Origin: Cristatella mucedo
Taxonomy: Eukaryota > Bryozoa > Phylactolaemata > Cristatellidae
DNA length: 64,000 nucleotides
Direction of reading: 5' to 3'
Assembly: GCA_009760855.2 (NCBI GenBank)
Contig: WPIO01000155.1
Location: 673,501 to 737,500 of the forward strand
Shown: positions 11,874 through 22,000 of the stretch, in pieces
Layout: the number at the start of each line of letters is the position of its first letter
How positions within the stretch are numbered: position 1 is the stretch's first letter
Made by a program: the position numbers and the translations under genes
The notes under the pieces: model-generated
Databases searched by the model: none
Told to the model about the DNA's origin: nothing
What the model saw: only the letters and a program-made list of their open reading frames with translations

Positions 11874-13128
11874 CAAGTATAAGTCGCGCCCTAAATTTAT
11901 GGACAACATTTTTGAAAACGGTTTTTATTGAAAAAAATATTACTACTGAATATATAGCTCATATTGTTTGGATGTAAGCTTGCTTTAGCCATCACAGGTA
12001 GCAAGAAACTCGTCATCAGTATCACTACCAACATCTTCATCGTCTTCTGCAGCATTGTCAATGTCTGAACCGTCACTGTCCTCTCATAGATTGCATCATC
12101 TTCAGCTCCATCTCCAGCGTGTTTGAAATGCGTAATTTTAGGGTTTAATGTCAGCTAAAGTAAAATATAGTATGAATTAGTTAGTGCTGTATGAGCAAGT
12201 TGAGCAGTCTAGATATGTAGGGAAAGGGGTGTTTTTTTAATTATTTTGGCATAATAATAATAACCCACTTGATAAAGTGCTCTAAGAGAACTCAGTGTAT
12301 TTCTAAGCGCTTTACATTTGCTGCAAAGGAAGCATGATTGAATGGGTAGTGGCAGCAAGGTTGAAAAACAACAAGAATAAAATGGTTAGGAGTGACATGC
12401 CCAGGGTCAGCATGCAAATGTGGTTAATGGCACCGTGCAGTGTCAGCACGCAAAAGCACACAAAGGAGAACTCGCAGGGACCAACTAAATGCTGTGATAA
12501 ATGGGTTCCTTTAAAAAAAAATTGTTGTGGTCAAGTCAGGGATATCGTGACGGAAGTCTGGAGTGAGTTTCAAGCTTTGGGAGCATACGAACTTAAGGCA
12601 CGGTAGCGAAAAGAACTTGAGGTTTGTACGAGGTATAGGTAAACAGTTAGTTTTTGAAAATCAGGCGGTGCTATGCCTAGCCTGGTGGGGCTGTAGATCT
12701 GATAGGTCGGCTGGAGCCAAATAATGAAGGGACATGAAAGTGAGTGATGGAACCTTGATGTCGATGCGTTGCTTGACTGGGAGCCAGTGAAGGTCGGCGA
12801 GAAGTAATGAGATGTCGCAACTGCGACACTCTCGACAGACATGCCTAGCTGCCGAGTTTTGCACCATTTGGAAGCACCTGAGTGCACATGCCGGTAGACT
12901 GGTAAGCAGTGAGTTACACAGTCAAGACAAGGATGTCACAAAAGCATGGACTAACTTAGAGGTGGTATCCCTGTCTAAACAAGCCCGAATTTGAGCAAAT
13001 GCTGTGTAGCTAAAACCTTAGTAACTGACATCATTTGACTTGCAGTGTGTAAGTCGCAGGTTTATTTTTTCAAAAAATTTAAAACATAGTGCGACTTATG
13101 CTCGTAAAAATGCGGTATATTTCATTAA
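11874..13128 (-). mobile_element. DNA transposon remnant, interrupted by a LINE
   Basis: The ends carry related inverted sequence: CAAGTATAAGTCGCGCCCTA at the left and, reversed, GCATAAGTCGCACTATG at the right (near 13085-13110). On the minus strand at 12107-12007 a frame reads EDSDGSDIDNAAEDDEDVGS then DTDDEFLATCDG and stop, an acidic C-terminus like those of pogo/Tigger-type or related transposases. The rest of the transposase is gone. A family A LINE (12250-13016) sits inside. Superfamily assignment is uncertain. Confidence 0.5.
12250..13016 (-). mobile_element. LINE family A inside the DNA transposon
   Basis: From (ATT)n and stem-loop at 12252-12325 through the C-terminal ORF region (WLPVKQRIDIKVPSLTF, CRECRSCDIS). 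The reading frame has several breaks. Confidence 0.88.
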
Positions 13129-13204
13129 AAGAATAGTTTGCACTCTGCTAGATTAAGACTCGAGTTCACAGATCAGAAGTGCTGCTTACGGCTTATCCTA
13201 GCAT

Positions 13205-13377
13205 TGTTGCATTTTGACACTGTGCAGGTCAGCTCAAACCATGTTATGCTTGTTGACATTGTGCAAAGTGCTACTAGCCATTAAACATGATTCCTTTACA
13301 GCAAATGTAAAGCGCCTAGAAAGAGTTTGAGTTCTCTGAGGGCGCTTTATCAAGTGCATTATTATTATTATTATTAT
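13205..13377 (+). mobile_element. LINE family A 3' UTR and tail
   Basis: Three-unit 3' UTR, stem-loop and (ATT)n. Immediately followed by a second, older stem-loop. Confidence 0.85.
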
Positions 13378-13455
13378 TACAGCATATGTAAAGTGACCAT
13401 AATGAGATTAACTTTTTCTGAGGGTGCGATACAAATTTATTATTGTTATTGCATC
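13378..13455 (+). mobile_element. Second, decayed family A stem-loop in tandem
   Basis: AGCATATGTAAAGTGACCAT and on to TTTTTCTGAGGGTGC, then ATT repeats. It is more diverged than the copy abutting it, consistent with insertion of the younger copy beside or into its tail. Confidence 0.65.
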
Positions 13456-14243
13456 ATTGCTACTAATCTGCATTTTACTTACAGTATCAAAATATTCGAA
13501 GTAAAATATTGCAAGACTTGTTCTCTGACCTTATAGCTTATTCATCAAAAAATGCATTGTGCTAATTTCAAGGAGACTCATCGGGAGAAGAGTGACACCA
13601 GGTAAACCATTTTTAAAGAAAAATTTCTTTCATGCGAAGCAACTTTCCGGTATCAGTGACATTGAATTCCATATTATTCAAGTCCTGGAATAGGAGACAT
13701 ATTACTGCCAAAGTTCTTTAAATAAAATTTTGTTAAGAAACTATATTTGCTGCAATTTCTTTCCGTCTTTTTTGTTGCTTTTGCATATCCGTGTTTTGTC
13801 AAAGTTATTGACAAAAAGTTGCCACTATAGAATTGTCTGAGTTCAACAATGGCTGCACTTTTTATTTCGCCTTGTAAAGCAGATGTCAGCAGATATCTTA
13901 AAATCGCTCAGATTGTACAACACTGCTAGTATACTCAAAAACTGCACACTTCTTAATAGTTGTCGTCCTTTTTATAACTATCGTAATAACGTATGTTAAT
14001 TTTAATTCGTTTGTTTTCCGACTCAAGGCCGCCAACTAAATTACTCGTATCCATTCATTGTCTTTCTAAAAAGTGGTATATTTCCAATTAATCGCTCTAC
14101 TTATTGATTGCCATTGTTTGAGGAAGATGGATGCCATATTCTATACTTTGGATGCATATGCAATTAGGAAATAAAGCTGCTACTCAGAATTTTTTTTAAT
14201 TTGGCTTCTCTGAAGATAATCCGAGGAATTATTTACCTTCTCA
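13456..14243. other. Unassigned AT-rich DNA
   Basis: No gene or repeat recognised. Confidence 0.4.
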
Positions 14244-14390
14244 AAATAATAATAATAATAATAATCCATTTGATAAAGCACCCTCAGAGAATTCAATCTC
14301 TTTCTAGAAACTTTATATTTGCAGCAAAAGAAGTACGATCAAATGGTTAGTAGTAGCATACTCAAAAAACAACAAGAATATGGACAAAAT
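14244..14390 (-). mobile_element. LINE family A tail
   Basis: (AAT)n, stem-loop and about 75 bp of 3' UTR on the minus strand, diverged. Confidence 0.8.
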
Positions 14391-15084
14391 TGTGGACAAC
14401 ATATTTTTGAACAGGACATCATCATAATCAACCAAACGTCGCAGAAATTTTGAATATGTATATTTCTCTAAAATTTTTGTATTTAGCTTATTATTAGGAA
14501 GTAAATGCCTGCTATATTAACCTAACACATACTTAAATGGCCTCTCGGATTCAAGCTCTGCTCTCCTATTCAAGTACCGCAAAGCAAAGACTGGAGAAAA
14601 GACTGGATGAGTGCTAGACTAAATCGGCCATGCCTATTGAGCCCATTACAGTGGTTTTTTTTATTTTTAGCCTCAAGCTTTGAGAGTTAAGGTACCACCC
14701 CACCAGTGCACGTTTCCAAACTACTCGTTGAAGTTTACAGATCCAAGACTGGACTTTGTGATTCATCAGAGGCCAATATTCAAAGGCACGCGAGTATCGT
14801 GAAATTTGTATCAAGAAATGAAGCAAGAATAAAAGTGATGGAAGAATTGTGTACATCGCTCCCATGACGACAGATCCAAAGTGAAATAAACCTCGGTGCC
14901 CTTCTGTTTAGCTTACTATTGCTATTCTCAAGTACAGTGATTGAGGACACTGAGTCCTCGATCAATGTACACACTGAGTCCAGTCACTCGTTTACCGCCA
15001 GTCAGCAGGTCAGGGCATCTGACTGCTACTGCCATCTTGTTTAAACACGACCATGCTTAATCGCCCAAGTTGTGACAGCTCCCA
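14391..15084. other. Unassigned DNA
   Basis: No convincing gene. Minus-strand ORFs of 60-83 codons show no resemblance to known families. Confidence 0.4.
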
Positions 15085-15446
15085 GACATGATAATCAAAT
15101 TCCTCGGCCGTGAAGACTGTTAGCAACAGAAGCTTTTGCTCAGAAGGTCCTAGACTGTGGAACTTACTTCCACGATTCTTACGCAACGACAACTTCTCTC
15201 CCGCAGCCGACTATAGCAAATCCTTTTCAGCGGTCCTGACCTGCCACTTACATGATACTCACTACCTCAACTGCTCTCCTGATCCAGCAGCTACGCTTTT
15301 CACTTTCTCTTTGCTGCATAAGATGAAGTCTATTGGCCACCGAATGCGTACCAAAAGCAGTTTAGGCTGTGAGTGTGCTACACAAAACTCTCCTGCGTAA
15401 CACCCACATAGTCTTTGTGTCTTTGTGGAAGTGCAGACGGAGATAC
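15085..15446 (+). mobile_element. LINE family B fragment
   Basis: In-frame 15110-15400: KTVSNRSFCSEGPRLWNLLP through MRTKSSLGCECATQNSPA and stop, then CTCCTGCGTAACACCCACAT as in the other B copies. Confidence 0.88.
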
Positions 15447-15874
15447 AATTCCTGAGTTACTCATCAATGTATAGGTCATAATCACCAAGGCACAGACCTT
15501 TGTTTGAACTGGTGATTAGTTCCTGTACATGACGTCTATCGGCGGCAGATGTACTAGTATGATTGATCAACCTATTTAACTTGAACTTTGAGTGCACGAG
15601 TGAGTGTGCGAGTAAATGAGCGTGCCAGTAAGTCAGTGAATGAGTGATTGAACGAGCGAGCTTCATGAACGAATACCAGTGGCCAATGGGAAGGTTATAT
15701 TGTCCTCTTTGTGATATTTACAGTATTACTGATATGATGGCGAAGCTATGACAGTCGTCAAATAAAAAAAATGAGTGATAAATTTACGAGGGTGCATTTC
15801 TCCTGTCAACAATTTGAACTCACAGCTGAAATTCGACATCGAATTACGCATTTAGCTATGAAATAATGATGTGC
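15447..15874. other. Unassigned DNA
   Basis: Contains GAGTGAGTG/CACGAGTG-like short repeats near 15590-15665. No gene. Confidence 0.4.
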
Positions 15875-16260
15875 CTCTCGTCTCGCCTGGGCATCACTGA
15901 TACTGCACTGCAATGGTTCAGGTCCTATATCACAGGGCGACTCCAGAGTGACTGATGTGAGCTACTGTGGGGCCATCCAAAGAGCGACTGAAGTACGAAG
16001 GCCTCACGTACCTCAGTACGTGTTTGTATTCGGTCCGCTTCCTGTCACAGGTTGATAATCTCCCTTTTGCCGATGTGATCGCCCTGCACAATCTAGGCTT
16101 TCACTTCTATGCAAATTTCACTCAGTTGTATCTTTGCTTTTATCCCTACCAGCTCTGCAGCACGTCGAATTCTCTCCTACCCTGTTTGCATGTATCGCTG
16201 ACGTCCGCACGTGGATAGCAGCAAACCTTCTCAAATTAAATGACGATAAAAGTCAGCGCT
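15875..16260 (+). mobile_element. LINE family A RT fragment
   Basis: RT core pieces: SSRLGITDTALQWFRSY-type sequence at 15877-15930 and ALHNLGFHFYANFTQLYLCF at 16080-16140 (YADD changed to YANF). Frames broken. Confidence 0.82.
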
Positions 16261-17004
16261 GCTCTACAGTTCAAAAAATGAGACCGGTCAGTGAGCTATA
16301 TGCACACTGATTGTGACGCGGATTCAGCCAGCATAGTGCACCTCTTAGATAATGGACAGGTCATAGGTAGAAGACCATTAAAGCAAGCTGCTTACCAATG
16401 GAACGTGGTTCGATCGAGCCATCGATCCGAAATTATTTGAGCTGAGCTTTTTTATGGCCATAGAAAGTAATCCATGCTACTAAGCCTGGTTTAGCAATCC
16501 AGAGAAAGATTCAATCGGGCGAGGTGTCTCCTCAAGCTATAAAGTTTTTTAAAGGTTTTTCTAAAGAAATGTTCGGTCGTTCGCCCTTGACCTTGAAGAG
16601 TCGCTCAGCGGCTGGCTCGATCGATCAGAGGCTGATCCTCAGGGCACACTCTCTACCTTATGACGGAGAGATCTGACTACTTCAAAATACGCCGTGAGGT
16701 GGCGACTTCTAAACTAAAGCTCCTGGCCAAAAAACGGTTCAAGAAACGGGTCTTGTCCTTTCAGATTCGGGACAAATAGAAAGGTAGACCTGCGGCCTGA
16801 ATCACGGCTAACCAGTTGAATTTGCTGCATCGGCGTGCGAATGTACTCCGACGGGTAGTTGAGCCGGGCTGCAATCAAATACTCTCGCACCTTAATAATA
16901 ATTTAATGTAACGTGTCCATATACAAAGCCATGGCGCGAAGGTCACTTGGAAGTCCTCAGTAGAACTGACTAACTTTTATCTCAGAAGTCTAATTATGAC
17001 TTCT
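16261..17004. other. Unassigned DNA
   Basis: No gene or repeat recognised. Confidence 0.4.
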
Positions 17005-17072
17005 GTACAGCCTCTATAAAGTGCCTAGACAGAGATTCGGCTCTCTGAGGGCGCTTACATAAACGTATTATT
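17005..17072 (+). mobile_element. LINE family A solo stem-loop
   Basis: CTATAAAGTGCCTAGACAGA and GGCGCTTACATAAACG with a short ATT tail, abutting the next copy's body. Confidence 0.75.
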
Positions 17073-17875
17073 AGCTCCACAGTCACGTCTGCCTACTTTC
17101 AGCTACACAAAGTTGCTAAAATTCGGGCTTGTTTGGAGTAGGATACCACATGGAAAGTTGGTGCATGCATTTGTGACATCCCGTCTTGACTTCTGTAACT
17201 CACTGCTTTCCGGTCTAGTGGCATGTGCAATCAGGCGCTTACAGCTGGCGAAACAATCTGCAGCTAGGCTTGTCTGTCGTGAGTGTCGCAATTGCCACAT
17301 CTCTCACCACTACTCGCCGACCTGGACTGGCTCTCAGTCAAGCAGCGCATCGACTTCGAGGCTCTTTTTATCACTTTTAGAAATCCTTTTTATTTGGCTC
17401 CACTCTACCTATCAGGTCTACTTCTCCACCAGGCTAAGGATCGTACCACCCGCTTGTATACCTCGTGCGAGCCTCAAATCTTTTGGAGACCGTACCTTCA
17501 GTTCATATGCTCCCAAAGACTGGAACTCACTTCCTACTTGTGTCACGACATCCCCTGACTTAAACACATTTAAAAAGAAACTAAAAACGCATCTATTAAT
17601 GACAGCATTTAGTGGGTCCCTATGATTCATTCTTTGTGTGCTTATGTGTGCTCACACTGTGCACGCTGCCACTAACCGCACTTGCACGCTGACCCTGTGC
17701 ACGCCCCCTTACCATGTTATTCTTGTTTATTGAGCATGCTACCACTAACCACTCGATCGTGCTTCCTTTGCAGCAAATGAGAGGTGCCTAGAAAGAAAGA
17801 GATTGAAAGAGATAGAAAGAGATTGAGTTTTCTGATGGCGCTATATCAAACGTATTACTATTATTATTATGCTAT
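17073..17875 (+). mobile_element. LINE family A 3' copy
   Basis: Starts at the SAYFQLHKVAKIR region; reads [20 protein letters not shown] on to AFSGSL at 17625, with a frame shift near 17310 (overlapping frame 17283-17558). The stem-loop carries an inserted GAAAGAGATT repeat. Ends in ATT repeats. Confidence 0.9.
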
Positions 17876-18060
17876 CAAACTACAGGTTATGACTTGTCCG
17901 ACTCATATGGCTTTTAATTCAGAGGGCATAAACAATCTTCAGGGCTGGAGTAATCTGACAGCTACTGCAGGAAAATGTCTCCGCCTTTACCTAGTGACAC
18001 ATCTTCTCCAATAGATCTCGGAGTGGCGCAAATAAAAGTTTAGAACCGGAGCATTCGCTT

Positions 18061-18695
18061 AATAATAATAATAATAATAATGTACTTGATAAAGCGCCCT
18101 CGGAGAACTTAATCTCTTTCTAGGCGCTTTGCATTTGCTGCAAAGGGCACGAACGCTTCATGCATTCGTGACATCCCGTCTCGACTTCTGCAACTCACTG
18201 CTTACTGGCCTCCCAGCATGTGCGATCAGGCGATTGCAGCTGGTGCAAAACTGTGCAGCTAGGCTTGTCTGTCGTGAGACTCGCAGTTGCCAAATTACTC
18301 CACTTCTCGCCGACCTGCACTGGCTACCAATCAAGCAACGGATTGACTTCAAGATTTTGTCGCTCACTTTTAGGTCCCTTCATTCTATGGCTCCAGCCTA
18401 TCTTTCAAATATACTACCCCATCAGGCCAAGCATCGTACCACTCGCTTTTCGGAATCCAACAGTTTACAAATACCCCGTAAAACCTCAAATCCTTTGGAG
18501 ATCGTGCATTTAGTTCGTATACTCCCAAAGCCTGGAACTCCCTGCCGACCTGCGTCAGAACATCCCCTGACCTGACCACATTTAAAAAGAACTTAAAAAC
18601 ACACATATTTAGGACAGCATTTAGTGGGTCCCTGTGATTCGTCCTTCACGTGCTTATGCGTGCTGACACTGTGCATGTCACCCCTAACCATGTTA
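18061..18695 (-). mobile_element. LINE family A copy with 5' inversion (twin priming)
   Basis: The minus-strand tail, (AAT)n plus stem-loop and CTTTGCAGC (18061-18146), is joined directly to a plus-strand family A body (18150-18695: [15 protein letters not shown] through the 3' UTR to CCCCTAACCATGTTAT). About 60-70 bp of consensus between the two parts is missing. Head-to-head halves with a small junction deletion are the signature of twin priming. Confidence 0.85.
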
Positions 18696-19399
18696 TAATA
18701 TACGGTATAATCACGTAGTAGGCAGTGCAACTGCATCCAGTGCAGCCACGCACTTTTCTATTATTGGCGGGCGACAAAGGTTCAGAGCTCTTTGGGTACT
18801 AGATAGGGGAACTCACTTCCCCAATGGCTGTGCAATATAACTTACGTTCATCCGCTAGCAAATCCGAAAATTGCTGTGCAGCCGCATTATATGATTGTAG
18901 CTTTATTGTCCCAATCTCAGCCTCATTTCAAAATTGAACCGTGTCTCTAACCTTTGGGAGTAAAAATAATTACCTGGACGGAGCTCCGCTATAGAAAATT
19001 ACCCGCAGTACACTCGACTACATTCATTCGTGGCTCGTTCGCGCTGGTACGAAGCGGTCCATTGTCCTCTTGTCGCAATTAGACTGGCTTCGTTCGGCAA
19101 GTAACTTCCGAAAGACGTCATTACATCCGACATCAAGGTCTACTGGTAGAGTTCACTCGAAAAGACGCGAAAACTGGCTTCCATTCTTATCATTTGTTTT
19201 CTACAAACGTGCGTGACTCTCCAGACTACACTCGCTGTGTCGCTCGTACGCCTTTCTTTATCCGTCTGCGACAATTTTCTATGAGTGTCCGATGACAGGA
19301 GAGCACTAGCTCACAAGTCGTGTGGCTTTCACTTGAATGTTTCGCACCATCTAGGTCTGCACGTGACCTTTGATGCAACAACGACCGAGGTGGCGAGTA
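18696..19399. other. Unassigned DNA
   Basis: No gene or repeat recognised. Confidence 0.4.
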
Positions 19400-19726
19400 A
19401 ATTGTAGCGCATGCGTACAGTCACAGCTAATTTCTGCGTCGCGACAACGGTGCAGCGACCGGTCCAAGCTGAATCGCGGTCGATAGGCGGCGCCACGTCA
19501 GCGGATCGGCTGGAGCTGAGCAGCACCGCTCTCCTCTGCAGGAGGCTAACGTGTAGGTCATTTCGGCAGCAGAGGACGAAAAACGTGCCGGCAGAGCGCT
19601 CGGCTGTGCAACCGCCGAGCAGGTCAATATCGACCTGAACGTCCGCTCGAATGTGGACGACCGGACAATGTCCTAGCAAAGGTCGCGACAAATGTCACTC
19701 CAGCGCCAAGCGGACTCGCTCGCGCC

Positions 19727-19992
19727 GCCGCCGGGCGGCGGCGGCGCGGAGTCGCCGGGCGGCGGCGCGGAGTCGCCGGGCGGCGGCGCGGAGTCGCCGG
19801 GCGGCGGCGCGGAGTCGCCGGGCGGCGGCGCGGAGTCGCCGGGCGGCGGCGCGGAGTCGCCGGGCGGCGGCGCGGAGTCGCCGGGCGGCGGCGCGGAGTC
19901 GCCGGGCGGCGGCGCGGAGTCGGGCGCGGAGTCGCCGGGCGGCGGCGCGGAGTCGCCGGGCGGCGGCGCGGAGTCGCCGGGCGGCGGCGGCA
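19727..19992. repeat. 21-bp GC-rich minisatellite, about 12 copies
   Basis: The unit is GGCGGCGGCGCGGAGTCGCC plus one G, repeated with almost no change except one unit shortened by 12 bp near 19921-19930. Because 21 is a multiple of three and no frame has a stop, long ORFs appear in several frames on both strands; they are a by-product. It sits just 3' of the receptor ORF, probably in its 3' UTR. Confidence 0.95.
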
Positions 19993-20064
19993 CCGAGCTC
20001 CAGCTGCGAGCTCCTCATGGCTCACTGCGTGCGCGAGAGCGCCATTTTGTCAAGTAGCGACGTA

Positions 20065-21312
20065 TTAAGCCTCCTCCTCCTCCTCCTCCTCGCCGGCGAG
20101 GGGCGCCGCCGCTGCCGCCGCAGTCGCCGCTGCCGCCGCCGCCGCCGCCTGGGCGCCATCCGAGCCGACGGCCGCGAGCCTGCGCAGCAGACGGCTCGGC
20201 GCTCGGAGCATGCGCAGCAGCGCCGAGCGGTAGTCGCGGTCGTGCAGCGCGTACGCGGAAGGGACCGCCCAATCGCCGGCGGAGGCCGCGAGCAGCGCGC
20301 AGCGGTGGAGCTGCGCTGCGCCGCGCTCCGTGCTCACCCAGGACGCCACCGTCGCCAGGAAGAGCGGCTCTGCGACGAAGAAGCCGTTCGCGAGGCCGGC
20401 GATGGCGAGAGCGCGCAGGAGCGGCCGCCGCCGCCGTTCGCCGCCGCCTCCTCTCGGCTGATCGCCCGCACCGTCGCCTGCCTCCGCCGCCGCCGCGGCC
20501 GTCGCCCGCCAGAGGCGCGTGTAGCAGTAGACGTATAGGATCACCGTCGCCACCTCGACGGCGGCGATCGCGAGCAAAAAGACGCCGGCACGGTGACCGC
20601 TGAACGGCGCGAATTTCAGAACGCACTGGAACGCCGCGTCCACGCAGTGCGCGTCCGGCCGGACGAGCACTGCGAAGAGTAAAACCGCGGCCGGCAGAGC
20701 GGCGGCCGCGGCGAGAGGCGCCAGCAGACGCCGCGCCGCCGCGGGCCGCCACCGCCGCGGCGCAGACGGCGGTCGGCTGCCGGCGGCGGCGTCGGGCGGC
20801 GGCTGCGGCCGCCGAGGCGACCGAGTGAGAGCGACCTTGGCGCAGATGAGCGCCAGCATGTATAGGCTCCTCGTGAACCCGGCGGCTGCCGAGATGGTGG
20901 CCAGTGCGGTGCAATGGTACACGAGCGCCACATCCGCCTCCGGCGGCGGCGGCCAGTGAGGCGGCGGCGGCGGCGACGACGACGACCACGACGGCGACAG
21001 CGACGGCTGCATCATCAGCTCCCGGTAGTCCGGCGTCGCGTCCTCTGCGGCGGCGGCGGAGGCGGCAGTCCCTGCGGCCACGTCCGCTCGACAAAGGTTA
21101 GCCAGCCCGCGAACGAGGCTGGTCACGAAGACTCCCAAGACGAAATACTCGCCAATCCTCCACTCGAACACTGAGAACTTGACGCTGGACACGACGTAGG
21201 CGAGGTTAGCGCCGACGACGAGCGGCGGCGATGCGTAGGAGGCCACTCGCCAGGCGGTCGCAGACGAGTCCGGCGTCGCATTCCAGCAGGCGTCCAGAGT
21301 CAAATTGGACAT
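20065..21312 (-). CDS. Divergent class-A-like 7TM receptor (GPCR-like), GC-rich single ORF
   Basis: A 415-residue ORF reads as a 7TM protein. Approximate segments: TM1 26-49, TM2 54-75, TM3 128-162, TM4 197-218, TM5 239-268, TM6 298-326, TM7 334-354. N-glycosylation sites NLT and NAT lie at the N-terminus. A Cys at the start of TM3 (134) and one or two in the TM4-TM5 loop (223, 230) could form the class A disulfide. TM7 ends PSAYALHDRDYRSALLRML, a good match to the NPxxY plus helix-8 layout, with NP replaced by VP. The DRY position reads AKV, so the G-protein motif is degenerate. The TM2-TM3 loop is unusually long and proline-rich. The tail ends in poly-Ala and poly-Glu. The ATG follows CTTGCAG, which may be a splice acceptor, so an upstream exon is possible. 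Family and ligand are unknown. Confidence 0.6.
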   Translation of the reverse strand: MSNLTLDACWNATPDSSATAWRVASYASPPLVVGANLAYVVSSVKFSVFEWRIGEYFVLGVFVTSLVRGLANLCRADVAAGTAASAAAAEDATPDYRELMMQPSLSPSWSSSSPPPPPHWPPPPEADVALVYHCTALATISAAAGFTRSLYMLALICAKVALTRSPRRPQPPPDAAAGSRPPSAPRRWRPAAARRLLAPLAAAAALPAAVLLFAVLVRPDAHCVDAAFQCVLKFAPFSGHRAGVFLLAIAAVEVATVILYVYCYTRLWRATAAAAAEAGDGAGDQPRGGGGERRRRPLLRALAIAGLANGFFVAEPLFLATVASWVSTERGAAQLHRCALLAASAGDWAVPSAYALHDRDYRSALLRMLRAPSRLLRRLAAVGSDGAQAAAAAAAATAAAAAAPLAGEEEEEEEA

Positions 21313-21369
21313 CTGCAAGCGCGGTCAAACATGTTTCTACCGTATTAAGCATGTACTACTACTACTGCT

Positions 21370-21494
21370 ATCATTCAATTGCATTTCCCTTTGCAGCAAA
21401 ATGTAAAGCGCCTAGATGTAAATAAATGTAAAGCGCCTAGAAAGAGATTAAGTTCTCCAAGGGCGCTTTATCAAGTGCATTATTATTATTATTA

Positions 21495-21500
<6 letters not shown>
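21370..21500 (+). mobile_element. LINE family A solo tail with partial duplication
   Basis: CATTCAATTGCATTTCCCTT then a doubled GTAAAGCGCCTAGA start (21401 and 21428), stem-loop and (ATT)n followed by a (CTG)n-like run at 21497-21526. Confidence 0.85.
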
Positions 21501-21526
<26 letters not shown>

Positions 21527-21556
21527 ACTACTACTAATATTTTTACTACTACTATT

Positions 21557-22000
21557 ATTATTATTAATAATGCACTTGATAAAGCGCCTTCAGAGAACTC
21601 AATCTCTCTCTAGGCGCTTTACATTTGCTGCAAAAAGAAATGCAATTGAATGGTGAGTAATATCATGCTTGAAAAACAAACAACATGAATAACATGGTTA
21701 GGGGTGACATGCACAGGGTCAGCATGCAAATGTGGTTAGTGGCAGCATGCACAGTGTCAGCACGCATAAGCACGTGAAGGACGAATCACAGGGACCCACT
21801 AAATGCTGTCCTAAATAGGTGTGTTTTTAAGTTCTTTTTAAATGTGGTCAGGTCAGGGGATGTTCTGACGCAGGTCGGGAGGGAGTTCCAGGCTTTGGGA
21901 GCATACGAACTAGGTTTGCCCATAACTCTAAAGTCGGTTTTATTGTAATTATTCTATTTGAGAAAGTTTGATACCATCCAAGTGCGAATGTTGGCATTAC
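21557..22000 (-). mobile_element. LINE family A, internally deleted copy
   Basis: (AAT)n tail, stem-loop and full 3' UTR to about 21911, then a jump to GTTTGCCCATAACTC at 21913, which belongs several hundred bases further 5' (the GKP...RTW region). An internal deletion removes the ORF between them. Confidence 0.85.

Larger units (their letters stand above)
19400..21320. other. GC-rich, CpG-dense island
   Basis: Base composition rises sharply against the roughly 45% GC around it. It contains the receptor ORF and the minisatellite. It may be a CpG island or a GC-biased gene. Sequence at 19400-19720 has no gene that I recognise. Confidence 0.7.

Noticed and set aside
19651-20538. 295-codon plus-strand ORF, Arg/Ala-rich, and other ORFs across the minisatellite
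   Set aside because: They are by-products of a 21-bp stop-free repeat and of the antisense strand of the receptor ORF.
20015-21094. 359-codon minus-strand ORF overlapping the receptor
   Set aside because: Arg/Gly-rich frame-shifted shadow; the hydrophobic 7TM pattern is only in the other frame.
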